A DNA stretch of 38,646 bases from Clostridia bacterium (GTDB taxonomy: Bacteria > Bacillota > Clostridia > Oscillospirales > CAG-272), in the NCBI GenBank assembly GCA_017503105.1, contig JAFVTS010000023.1, positions 1 to 38,646 of the forward strand, given 5' to 3'. This document shows, in pieces, positions 31,875 to 38,646 of the stretch (its first letter is position 1; every line of letters starts with the position of its first letter). The translations under genes were made by a program, and so were the position numbers. The notes beneath the pieces were generated by a model. It saw only the letters and a list, made by a program, of their open reading frames with translations. It did not search any database and was not told the origin of the DNA.

Positions 31875-32714
31875 ATGGAAAGCGTTATAAATAAAATACG
31901 CTCCCTTTACCCCACGATGGGTCCGGGAGAAAAAAGAATAGCCGATTGCATCATCGAAAACGCGAGCGAGATCGTCGGCGTATCCATCACGGAGCTTGCC
32001 GAAAGATGCTCCTGCGGCTACGCCACGGTGGTGCGTTTTTCACGCAAGCTCGGGCTTGATGGTTATCAGGAATTAAAGGTACGGATGGCAGCGGAGCTCG
32101 GCTCATCCTCAGGAATCAGCGCGGAAATAAACAAAGACGACAGCTGCTTTGAGATATTCAGAAAAAGGATAGATGACATAAGCTCTTCCTTGCGCGGCAC
32201 GGAAGCGGTGCTTGACCCCGAGCGGCTTGAGCTTGCCGCAAAGACGGTAATGAAGGCGGACAGAATAGTCATCTTCGGACTCGGAAATTCCGCCGCCATA
32301 GCTCAGGACGCAGCGCATAAATTCCTTCGCCTCGGGCTTACGGCTCAGGCGTGCTGCGACAATCATCTGCAAGCGATAATCGCCTCGCATCTCGGACGCG
32401 GAAGCGTTGCTATCGGCATTTCTCACTCGGGCGCCTCGCGAGATATAGTTGAAGCTTTGCGCCTTTGCAAGATAGGTGGCGCCACTACCGTAGCTATCAC
32501 GAATTTCGGCTCTTCCCCGCTCTCGGAGGCGGCAGATATGACCCTGTTCACCCACTCGAATGAAACAAAGCATTCCATACTTGCTATGAGCTCACGCATA
32601 TCCCAGCTTGCGATATTTGACAGTATCTACACCTACATAGTCCTGAACGCGGACAAGGCGTCACGCCAGGCTATCTATAACACGGAGGCTGCACTTCAGA
32701 ACAAAAAGTTCTGA
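31875..32714 (+). CDS. RpiR-family transcription regulator (HTH + SIS)
   Basis: This encodes 279 residues. The N-terminal HTH (~1-77) has GPGEKRIADCIIENASEI and CSCGYATVVRFSRKLGLDGY. A C-terminal sugar-isomerase (SIS) domain follows, with FGLGNSAAIAQDAAHKFLRLG and ISHSGASRDIVEALR. RpiR members bind a sugar phosphate and usually control the neighbouring sugar operon. It is divergent from the ten-gene operon and therefore its likely regulator. GGAGG lies 5 nt before the ATG. Confidence 0.92.
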   Translation: MESVINKIRSLYPTMGPGEKRIADCIIENASEIVGVSITELAERCSCGYATVVRFSRKLGLDGYQELKVRMAAELGSSSGISAEINKDDSCFEIFRKRIDDISSSLRGTEAVLDPERLELAAKTVMKADRIVIFGLGNSAAIAQDAAHKFLRLGLTAQACCDNHLQAIIASHLGRGSVAIGISHSGASRDIVEALRLCKIGGATTVAITNFGSSPLSEAADMTLFTHSNETKHSILAMSSRISQLAIFDSIYTYIVLNADKASRQAIYNTEAALQNKKF

Positions 32715-32729
32715 CCGAACCTATTTTGC

Positions 32730-32758
32730 TTGAAAAAGTCCGAGACTTATGATATAAT
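32730..32758 (+). promoter_or_regulatory. Promoter of the FAD oxidoreductase gene
   Basis: TTGAAA (32730-32735), a 17-nt spacer and TATAAT (32753-32758) follow 16 nt after the regulator's stop. The three promoters in 31758-32758 share this close-to-consensus form. Confidence 0.75.
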
Positions 32759-32786
32759 ATAAAAAACACTTAAATCGGAGGTTGCT

Positions 32787-34073
32787 ATGTACGATCTTAA
32801 GACCACCCCGCTCGGCGAATTTGACGTTGCCGTTTTCGGCGGCGGAATTTCCGGTGTCTTTGCCGCCGTTTCGGCAGCGCGCGCAGGAGCAAAGGTTATT
32901 CTTATCGAGCGATCGGGCTCCCTTGGCGGCGTTCTTACGGAGGGGCTCGTGCCGAGAATGATGGATTCAAAAAACAAGGGCGGTATCGTGCGTGAGCTCT
33001 TCTCGTTCCTTGATTCTCGCGGAATGTCGGGCGCAAGGTCGGGGGCGAAGGATCCCGAAACGGGAAAGCTGCTTCCCGGCGACCTCGTTGACGTGGAGGC
33101 TTGCAAATACTTCTTCGACAGGATAACGGCGGACGTCGGCGTTAAGGTGATGCTTTACAGCCAGGTCGCGGCTCTTGATATGGACGGGAGCAGAATAGCC
33201 TCAGCCCTCATAGTGTCAGAGCTTGGCAATTATTCCTTGACGGCAAAAATATATATCGACGCAACGGGAAGCGGTCACGCAGCGGCAATGGCGGGGTGCT
33301 CTTGGGAGTTTGGCGAGCCCGATAGCGGAGAGCCACAGCCCGTCAGTATGGGCTCGACCGTAGTCGGCGTCAAGGCAGGCTTCAGCGGAACTAACAGTCA
33401 CGACGAAAAGAGCGCTTACGCGGATATGCTCTCGGAATACGGCATAAAGGTTTCTGCGGCGCAGGTGAACGTGGTAACGCTCCCCGGGTGCAAGACCTGG
33501 ACGTTCTCGGCAAACTTCGGTTACGGCGTTACGCCCGAGGACACGGAGCGTCTTAGCGAAACGACGGCTGAAGGTCGGCGCGAGCTTTTTGAGACCGTCG
33601 AGGCACACAAAGCCATTCCGGGATTCGAGGACTTGATGATAGTCACGACGAGCTCTCATATAGGTATACGAGAGGGGCGCAGAATATTCGGGGAGTACAG
33701 ACTCACCGACAGCGATATTCTTGAAGGTCGCCGCTTTGACGACGGAATGTGCCTCGTCACCCTCGGAGTAGACGTTCACAAGACGAACAAGGACGACACG
33801 ACGGAAACCGTTCGCGGAAGAAAAACGAAGCCCTTCCATATTCCGTACCGCACGGCGGTTCCCCTCGGCGTTGATAATCTACTTCTTTCGGGCAGATGTA
33901 TTTCGGGAGATTTCTATCCCCACGCGGCGTACCGCTATATGGGAGATATGGCGTCGGTCGGCGAGGCTGTGGGCTTTGCCGCGGCAGAGTGCGCAAAGAC
34001 GGGAATAAGACCGCGCGAGTTTGACGGAAGAGCCGTCTTTCGGTTTATGAAATCAAGAGGATACGAGATGTAA
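32787..34073 (+). CDS. FAD-dependent oxidoreductase
   Basis: This encodes 428 residues. The N-terminal Rossmann motif VAVFGGGISGVFAAVSAARAG binds FAD; VILIERSGSLGGVLTEG and the later YIDATGSGHAAAMAG are family-typical. The C-terminal NLLLSGRCISGDFYPHAAYR ends the FAD domain, as in the 'FAD-dependent oxidoreductase' group found in sugar and sugar-acid operons. The substrate is unknown. It stands behind its own promoter, with GGAGG before the ATG, and is followed by a MaoC-like gene 30 nt on. Confidence 0.85.
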   Translation: MYDLKTTPLGEFDVAVFGGGISGVFAAVSAARAGAKVILIERSGSLGGVLTEGLVPRMMDSKNKGGIVRELFSFLDSRGMSGARSGAKDPETGKLLPGDLVDVEACKYFFDRITADVGVKVMLYSQVAALDMDGSRIASALIVSELGNYSLTAKIYIDATGSGHAAAMAGCSWEFGEPDSGEPQPVSMGSTVVGVKAGFSGTNSHDEKSAYADMLSEYGIKVSAAQVNVVTLPGCKTWTFSANFGYGVTPEDTERLSETTAEGRRELFETVEAHKAIPGFEDLMIVTTSSHIGIREGRRIFGEYRLTDSDILEGRRFDDGMCLVTLGVDVHKTNKDDTTETVRGRKTKPFHIPYRTAVPLGVDNLLLSGRCISGDFYPHAAYRYMGDMASVGEAVGFAAAECAKTGIRPREFDGRAVFRFMKSRGYEM

Positions 34074-34102
34074 GGCAGGAGAGCCTTTTTGAGAGTGAAA
34101 AA

Positions 34103-34537
34103 ATGTATTTTGAAGATCTGAAAACAGGTATGGCGGTAAATACCGAGCCTGTCACGATAGAAAAGGAAAGGATGCTCGACTTCGCGCGGCTTTACGACGA
34201 TATTCCTCTGCATACCGACGAGGAATACGCGAAGAAAACGCCCTTCGGCAAGCTCATAGCTCCCGGGCTTATGTCGTTTGCGTCCGTTTGGGCAAAATAT
34301 CTGGAGGTCGACTTCTTCGGCGAGGAGCTCCTTGCGGGAAAATCGTCGAAGATAGAATGGCTGAAGCCCGTTTTCGCAGGCGACGTCCTTACGGGTGTTG
34401 CCGAGGTGACGCGCCTCACCGAGAGAAACGAAAGAAACGGTATAGCCGAGATCTGCCTTCGCGCGTATAACCAAAACGGCGAGCTCGTTCTCACGAACGT
34501 CACCGAGGCTATCGTGAAGCGAAAGCCGAAGGAATAA
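34103..34537 (+). CDS. MaoC-like hot-dog hydratase
   Basis: This encodes 144 residues, single hot-dog fold. The segment FARLYDDIPLHTDEEYAKKT, followed by FGKLIAPGLM, holds the Asp/His pair of (R)-specific enoyl-CoA hydratases. It hydrates an enoyl thioester or acts on a related substrate. It is probably co-transcribed with the FAD oxidoreductase. The pairing is unusual and its pathway is not clear. Confidence 0.87.
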   Translation: MYFEDLKTGMAVNTEPVTIEKERMLDFARLYDDIPLHTDEEYAKKTPFGKLIAPGLMSFASVWAKYLEVDFFGEELLAGKSSKIEWLKPVFAGDVLTGVAEVTRLTERNERNGIAEICLRAYNQNGELVLTNVTEAIVKRKPKE

Positions 34538-34596
34538 AAGGCGGGAAATCACCGTGTCGGCTTTATTTTCCATCTCAACCAATACCATTACTACAA

Positions 34597-34640
34597 AAAG
34601 CACGCAGAGCTCGTTTTAAGCTCTGCGTGCTTTGCTTTTA
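34597..34640 (+). terminator. Terminator of the oxidoreductase/MaoC transcript
   Basis: 15-bp arms (34597-34611 and 34619-34633, AAAGCACGCAGAGCT and its complement) surround a 7-nt loop, followed by a modest GCTTTTATT tract. Confidence 0.8.
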
Positions 34641-34666
34641 TTCAGCTTACTCCCACCTTTTAGCGT

Positions 34667-34806
34667 GATAACTTTCTTCGTTAACCTAAAGAAAGTTATC
34701 CTTTTATACTTACTTGAAGAGTAACTCTTCCACTTAGTATATCTATTCAATTCCGTATCTCTTATCTTTCTTGAATAGCTTCATTCTAACATAAGCTTTT
34801 TAGAAT
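34667..34806. other. Four consecutive stem-loops upstream of the pst operon
   Basis: Inverted repeats are: GATAACTTTCTT/AAGAAAGTTATC (34667-34678 with 34689-34700, perfect); GAAGAGT-A-ACTCTTC (34716-34730, palindrome); CTATTCAA/TTGAATAG (34743-34750 with 34771-34778); and ATTCTA/TAGAAT (34783-34788 with 34801-34806). No gene is visible in 34641-34956. They may belong to a structured RNA or to protein-binding palindromes. Confidence 0.5.
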
Positions 34807-34855
34807 ACGTCCAAGCGCTCTAAGGCGCCGTTATTTCTCTTACCGTTTTGGCGAA

Positions 34856-34872
34856 TTTACATAAACCTTACA
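34856..34872 (+). promoter_or_regulatory. Candidate Pho box before pstS
   Basis: Two half-sites, TTTACA (34856-34861) and CTTACA (34867-34872), are 5 nt apart. They match the Firmicute PhoP pattern of TT(A/T/C)ACA-like direct repeats with about 11-nt periodicity, 20 nt upstream of the -35. The second half-site departs at its first base. Confidence 0.5.
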
Positions 34873-34892
34873 CGCACCGAACGAAAGTATGG

Positions 34893-34921
34893 TTGTTGGA
34901 ATTTTTCGGCTTTGATATAAT
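34893..34921 (+). promoter_or_regulatory. pstS promoter
   Basis: TTGTTG (34893-34898) is a weak -35, and TATAAT (34916-34921) a perfect -10, with a 17-nt spacer. A weak -35 with an upstream Pho box is the layout expected of activator-dependent promoters. Confidence 0.65.
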
Positions 34922-34956
34922 GATGGTGCAAAACAAAGAAAAGGAGATTTTGAAAA

Positions 34957-35832
34957 ATGAAAAAGATTTTTGCACTCGTACTCACATTCTCACTCACCCT
35001 CTGCACCCTTGGTGCGCTCACCTCTTGCGGCGGAGCAAAGTTTGATGAAAACAAGAACATCAGCGTAGTTGCCCGCGAAGACGGCAGCGGAACAAAATCC
35101 GCATTTATGGAGATCATCGGTCTCAAGGGCAAAGCTGACGTTTCCGGCGTTATCATCGGCGCAAACACCGCAGCGGTCCTGGGCGAAGTAAAGAGTAACC
35201 CCCTCGCAATCGGCTACGACAGCCTTGGCTACGTTACCGATGAAGTAAAGATGCTCAAGGTTGACGGCGTTGCAGCAACCGTAGAAAACGTTAAGAACGG
35301 CACATACAAGATTTCCCGTCCTCTTAACGTCGTATATCAGGAAAGCAAGGTTACAAGCGAAGTAAATACCGCGTTTCTCACCTTCCTCCAAAGCTCTGAT
35401 GCACAGAAGATCATCTCGGATAACGGATACGTTTCGACCAAGGACGGAGCAGTAGCGTACACGGTTGTTCCCGGACTTTCCGGTGAGATCAACATTTCCG
35501 GTTCCACCTCTCTCAAACCCCTTATGGAGAAGCTTGCTGCTAAGTTTGAAGCAGTACAGAGCGGCGTTAAGGTTACCGTTGGCGGCGGCGGAAGCGGCAC
35601 AGGCTACAACGATGCAAAGAACGGTGTATCCGACTTCGGTATGATTTCCGAGAAGTTCAAGACCGAAAAGGCAGAAAACTGCACCTACTACGAGGTTGCC
35701 AAGGACGGTATCGCAGTCATCGTTAATAAGGAGAACCCTCTTGATAATATCTCAATGAAGGACCTCAAAAACATCTACAACGTAGATGCGGGCGATGCGG
35801 CTATCAAGACCTGGGCAGACGTTTCAAAGTAA
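34957..35832 (+). CDS. pstS: Phosphate-binding lipoprotein of the Pst transporter
   Basis: This encodes 291 residues with a lipoprotein signal ending LTSC (Cys24). The two lobes are in swapped order compared with E. coli PstS. The REDGSGTKSAF phosphate loop comes first (about residues 41-51), and ISGSTSLKPLMEKLA with GGGGSGTG and FGMIS follows from about residue 180. This order is seen in other Firmicutes. It ends after IKTWADVSK, a natural end for the permuted form. It binds phosphate outside the membrane for PstCAB. AAGGAG precedes the ATG; pstC begins 1 nt after the stop. Confidence 0.92.
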   Translation: MKKIFALVLTFSLTLCTLGALTSCGGAKFDENKNISVVAREDGSGTKSAFMEIIGLKGKADVSGVIIGANTAAVLGEVKSNPLAIGYDSLGYVTDEVKMLKVDGVAATVENVKNGTYKISRPLNVVYQESKVTSEVNTAFLTFLQSSDAQKIISDNGYVSTKDGAVAYTVVPGLSGEINISGSTSLKPLMEKLAAKFEAVQSGVKVTVGGGGSGTGYNDAKNGVSDFGMISEKFKTEKAENCTYYEVAKDGIAVIVNKENPLDNISMKDLKNIYNVDAGDAAIKTWADVSK

Positions 35833-35833
35833 T

Positions 35834-36751
35834 ATGAAAAATCTGTACGGATTTATAAACGCGAGAGAAAAGGTCATGCGCGGCGTGTTCCTTTTCTCCG
35901 CGATATTTTCCATTCTCGCGCTTGCGACGATAACGGTTTTCCTCTTTGTCAGCGGTGTGCCGTTTATTGCAAAGACGGGATTTGCAAAGTTTATCTTCGG
36001 AAGTGACTGGGCGCCACTTGCGGATAATCCGACTTATGGTATTTTTCCGATGATCGTAGCTTCGCTTTACGTTACGGCGCTTTCGGTGATCATCGGTATC
36101 GGCATCGGACTTCTCACGGCGATCGCGCTTTACAAGTTCTGCCCGAAGAAGCTCGTTGTTCCCATAAGGCAGATGATAGGACTGCTTGCAGGCATTCCTT
36201 CGGTAATTTTCGGTTTGTTCGGTATGACCATCATCGTGCCTTTTGTAAGAGATTACGTTTCGCCCACAGGCGTGGGATACGGAATCTTTTCAGCATCGAT
36301 CGTTCTCGGTATTATGATTTTACCGACCATTGTCAGCGTGAGCCTTGATTCCTTGAACAGCGTTCCGAATACCTATTACGAGGGCGCTCTGGCTCTCGGC
36401 GCAACCAAGGAGCAGGCAACCTTTAAGATCATGCTGCCAGCAGCCAAGAGCGGTATCCTTGCAGGTGTTGTTCTTGCAATCGGTCGAGCTATCGGTGAGA
36501 CGATGGCGGTTATTATGGTAATTGGCGGTAGCCCCGAAATGCCCGAAAGTCTGTTCCAGAGTGTCAGAACTTTGACTGCCAATATCGCGATGGGTGCTTT
36601 GGAACTGAACGGAGATGCACTTTCGGCACTGATTGCAACGGGTGTTGTGCTGTTCGTGTTCACGCTCATACTCAACGTAAGCTTCGGAATGCTCAAGCGT
36701 GATAATGCAGATAAGAAAGAGAAAAAAGGGAAGCGAGGTGCGGCAAAATGA
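35834..36751 (+). CDS. pstC: Phosphate ABC transporter permease PstC
   Basis: This encodes 305 residues from ATG 35834. That start follows the pstS stop by 1 nt without a clear ribosome site, suggesting coupling; an earlier in-frame start inside pstS is rejected. There are about six membrane helices. The permease motif EGALALGATKEQATFKIMLP is the EAA loop that contacts PstB, and GIPSVIFGLFG is PstC-typical. It ends in a basic cytoplasmic tail and overlaps pstA by 4 nt. Confidence 0.93.
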   Translation: MKNLYGFINAREKVMRGVFLFSAIFSILALATITVFLFVSGVPFIAKTGFAKFIFGSDWAPLADNPTYGIFPMIVASLYVTALSVIIGIGIGLLTAIALYKFCPKKLVVPIRQMIGLLAGIPSVIFGLFGMTIIVPFVRDYVSPTGVGYGIFSASIVLGIMILPTIVSVSLDSLNSVPNTYYEGALALGATKEQATFKIMLPAAKSGILAGVVLAIGRAIGETMAVIMVIGGSPEMPESLFQSVRTLTANIAMGALELNGDALSALIATGVVLFVFTLILNVSFGMLKRDNADKKEKKGKRGAAK

Positions 36752-37581
36752 GAAAAGCTTATTCGGCAATGAAATACGTTTGCATTGCGGCACTCGTCAT
36801 ATCCATGATCGCTCTTGTGGCCGTTGTTGCATACGTTTTGATTAACGGTGTAGATAAGCTTTCCCTAAATCTCGTTTTCGGAGAGTATACCGACAGTGCG
36901 CCAACCGTGTTCCCGGCACTTGTGGGCACGCTCCAGCTCGTCTGCATTGCCGCAATTATTGCAGTTCCTATCGGAGTCGCAAGTGCAATCTTCCTCGTTG
37001 AATATACAAATAACAAGGGCAAGTTCGTAAAGATCGTTCAGGTCGCAACCGAAACGCTGGCAGGTATTCCAAGCATTGTATACGGCCTTTTCGGATATCT
37101 TATCTTCGTCGTTGCGTTCGGATGGGGATATTCAATGCTTGGCGGCGGTATCACACTTGCCATAATGATACTTCCTACCATCGTAAGATCCACGCAGGAG
37201 AGCTTGCTTTCTGTGCAGGGAGGACTCCGCGAAGGCGCGTATGCACTTGGAACAAGCAAAGTAAGAACCATCTTCAAGATCGTTCTTCCGTCAGCGGCAG
37301 GCGGTATCGTGACCGCAATTATCCTTGCGATCGGGCGTGTCGTATCAGAGAGTGCCGTTCTGCTTCTGACTATCAATATGGTGGTCAATAAGGTCCCCGA
37401 AAGTCTTATGTCACCGGGAACGAGCCTTGCCCTTGATATCTATTATTTCGCAAGCCACGGTTATCCCGATGAGGCGGCAGCAACGGCAGTCGTTTTGCTC
37501 ATTTTCGTAATTATTCTTAACCTGTTGGCAGGCTGGATCGGCAATATGATCAGAAAATCCACCTATGGAGATGCCAAGTAA
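36748..37581 (+). CDS. pstA: Phosphate ABC transporter permease PstA
   Basis: This encodes 277 residues with about six membrane helices. The motifs ETLAGIPSIVYGLFGYLIF and EGAYALGTSKVRTIFKIVLP (EAA loop) match PstA. It starts within the pstC stop (ATGA) with GAGGTG upstream. With PstC it forms the phosphate channel. Confidence 0.93.
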   Translation: MRKAYSAMKYVCIAALVISMIALVAVVAYVLINGVDKLSLNLVFGEYTDSAPTVFPALVGTLQLVCIAAIIAVPIGVASAIFLVEYTNNKGKFVKIVQVATETLAGIPSIVYGLFGYLIFVVAFGWGYSMLGGGITLAIMILPTIVRSTQESLLSVQGGLREGAYALGTSKVRTIFKIVLPSAAGGIVTAIILAIGRVVSESAVLLLTINMVVNKVPESLMSPGTSLALDIYYFASHGYPDEAAATAVVLLIFVIILNLLAGWIGNMIRKSTYGDAK

Positions 37582-37629
37582 ATCGAGAATCAGTCTTTTG
37601 ACTGGAAATATAGAAAGGAGAATGAAAAG

Positions 37630-37782
37630 ATGAAAATGCAAACCTTTATTGTCAAAATCGGCACTTTGTTAAGCAACATCAAGGGGGCTTTCCTTGAAGC
37701 CTTTGCCGGCAATCTTTTCGCAGGCTCCGTGAATTGCAGCGGCAGCCGCAGGTGTGTGGTTGATAGACTTTTCTACAACTGA
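37630..37782 (+). CDS. Possible 50-residue peptide between pstA and pstB
   Basis: In the 271-nt pstA-pstB gap, an AAAGGAG 9 nt before ATG 37630 leads an open frame starting [20 protein letters not shown] and ending at TGA 37780-37782. No family is recognised. The ribosome site is good but the length is short and a gap here is unusual. It may be a small membrane-proximal peptide, a decayed gene, or chance. Confidence 0.3.
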   Translation: MKMQTFIVKIGTLLSNIKGAFLEAFAGNLFAGSVNCSGSRRCVVDRLFYN

Positions 37783-37852
37783 CACATCCCATCCTTTACA
37801 GTTGAAATTAAATATATATAAGCAAAGTCTTTTGAAACATAAGGAGTATGAG

Positions 37853-38623
37853 ATGAATGAATTTTTAGGAAGCATGGACATCACCGCGAGAAACTGCAAT
37901 CTTTATTACGGTGATTTTCACGCTTTGAAAAATATAAATATAGAGATCCCCGAAAAGCAGGTTACAGCTCTGATCGGTCCTTCGGGATGCGGTAAGTCCA
38001 CCTTTCTCAAGATATTCAACAGAATGAACGACCTTGTTGAGGGTTGCCGCATTGAAGGAGAGTTTCGCATCGGCGGAGTCGATATTTTCGACAAGGAGAC
38101 CGATATCAACGTCCTTCGCAAGAACGTCGGCATGGTGTTCCAAAAGCCCAATCCCTTCCCGATGAGCATTTACGATAATATCGCCTTTGCTCCGAGAACC
38201 TTCGGCATCAAGAAAAAGAGCGAGCTTGACGAGATCGTAGAGCAGTCGCTTCGCCGTGCAAGCATCTGGGATGAGGTCAAGGACAGACTCCGCAAAAATG
38301 CACTCGGAATGAGTGGCGGTCAGCAGCAAAGACTGTGTATTGCACGATCGCTTGCCGCAAGTCCCAAGGTGCTTTTGATGGACGAACCCACATCGGCTCT
38401 TGACCCGATCTCCACAGGCAAGATTGAGGAGCTGATGGAGGAGCTGAAAAAGGACTTGACTATCGTGATCGTTACGCACAATATGCAGCAGGCGACGCGA
38501 ATTGCCGACAAGACAGCTTTCTTCCTCCTCGGTGAGCTTGTAGAGTACGGCAACACCGACGATATTTTCACTTCTCCCAAGGATGAGCGCACCGAACGCT
38601 ATATTACCGGAAGATTCGGTTGA
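37853..38623 (+). CDS. pstB: Phosphate ABC transporter ATPase PstB
   Basis: This encodes 256 residues from ATG 37853 (AAGGAG 6 nt upstream). Walker [10 protein letters not shown] lies at 42-50, the Q-loop in [20 protein letters not shown], the signature [16 protein letters not shown], Walker [14 protein letters not shown] and the switch His in IVTHNM. The length is typical for PstB. Only 23 nt follow in the window, so a phoU gene downstream cannot be checked. Confidence 0.96.
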   Translation: MNEFLGSMDITARNCNLYYGDFHALKNINIEIPEKQVTALIGPSGCGKSTFLKIFNRMNDLVEGCRIEGEFRIGGVDIFDKETDINVLRKNVGMVFQKPNPFPMSIYDNIAFAPRTFGIKKKSELDEIVEQSLRRASIWDEVKDRLRKNALGMSGGQQQRLCIARSLAASPKVLLMDEPTSALDPISTGKIEELMEELKKDLTIVIVTHNMQQATRIADKTAFFLLGELVEYGNTDDIFTSPKDERTERYITGRFG

Positions 38624-38646
38624 TTTCTTAACAAATTTATGATATA

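Noticed and set aside
37669-37899. Minus-strand 76-codon frame between pstA and pstB
   Set aside because: It overlaps the pstB start and has no clear ribosome site or family; it is mentioned only as a possible gene remnant.

Overview
The window looks like chromosome of an anaerobic Clostridia-type Bacillota, probably an uncultured gut or rumen lineage. The signs are AGGAGG-type ribosome sites, TTGACA/TATAAT promoters with 17-nt spacers, two T-box leaders, ferredoxin-dependent 2-oxoacid metabolism and ETF-linked redox enzymes. No rRNA, tRNA, CRISPR array or intact insertion sequence was seen. The assignment rests on reading motifs, not on database searches.

Positions 1-4260 (minus strand, AT-rich) are a graveyard of an Rhs/YD-repeat polymorphic toxin locus. 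It reads as a series of units. Each has a short Rhs core remnant (missing in one), a short toxin C-terminal stub, and one or two intact small genes placed where immunity genes sit. Most units are separated by a near-identical 22-nt hairpin that forms a C(UUCG)G tetraloop in the minus-strand transcript. The toxins are gone or frameshifted while the presumed immunity genes stay open.

Positions 4416-17166 hold two divergent operons that appear to be tuned to branched-chain amino acids. Leftward, a T-box leader with a probable Ile (ATC) specifier precedes a protein fusing an XRE helix-turn-helix, a cupin and an AMP-forming acyl-CoA synthetase. A second paralog with its own promoter follows, then a P-loop ATPase and a four-subunit 2-oxoacid:ferredoxin oxidoreductase of the VOR/KOR type. 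Rightward, a second T-box with a probable Leu (CTC) specifier precedes an isopropylmalate-synthase-like protein lacking the canonical catalytic residues, and then a TIM-barrel/acyl-CoA-synthetase fusion. Together they suggest that amino-acid shortage drives activation of short branched acids to CoA esters and their reductive carboxylation to 2-oxoacids.

Positions 17356-20734 carry a flavin reductase-like gene and a rightward sugar-acid cassette (SDR dehydrogenase, galactonate-dehydratase-like enolase-superfamily enzyme, KDPG-type aldolase). Positions 20870-31720 are one tightly packed leftward ten-gene operon: GlcD/AGPS-like flavoenzyme, Fe-S partner, class II aldolase, PfkB kinase, IolB-like isomerase, aldose epimerase, FGGY kinase, NagB-like isomerase, NagA deacetylase and a fused EtfBA. 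It faces a divergent RpiR regulator, which is followed by an FAD oxidoreductase and a MaoC-like hydratase.

Positions 34667-38623 hold a run of stem-loops, a possible Pho box and the phosphate transporter genes pstS-pstC-pstA-pstB.
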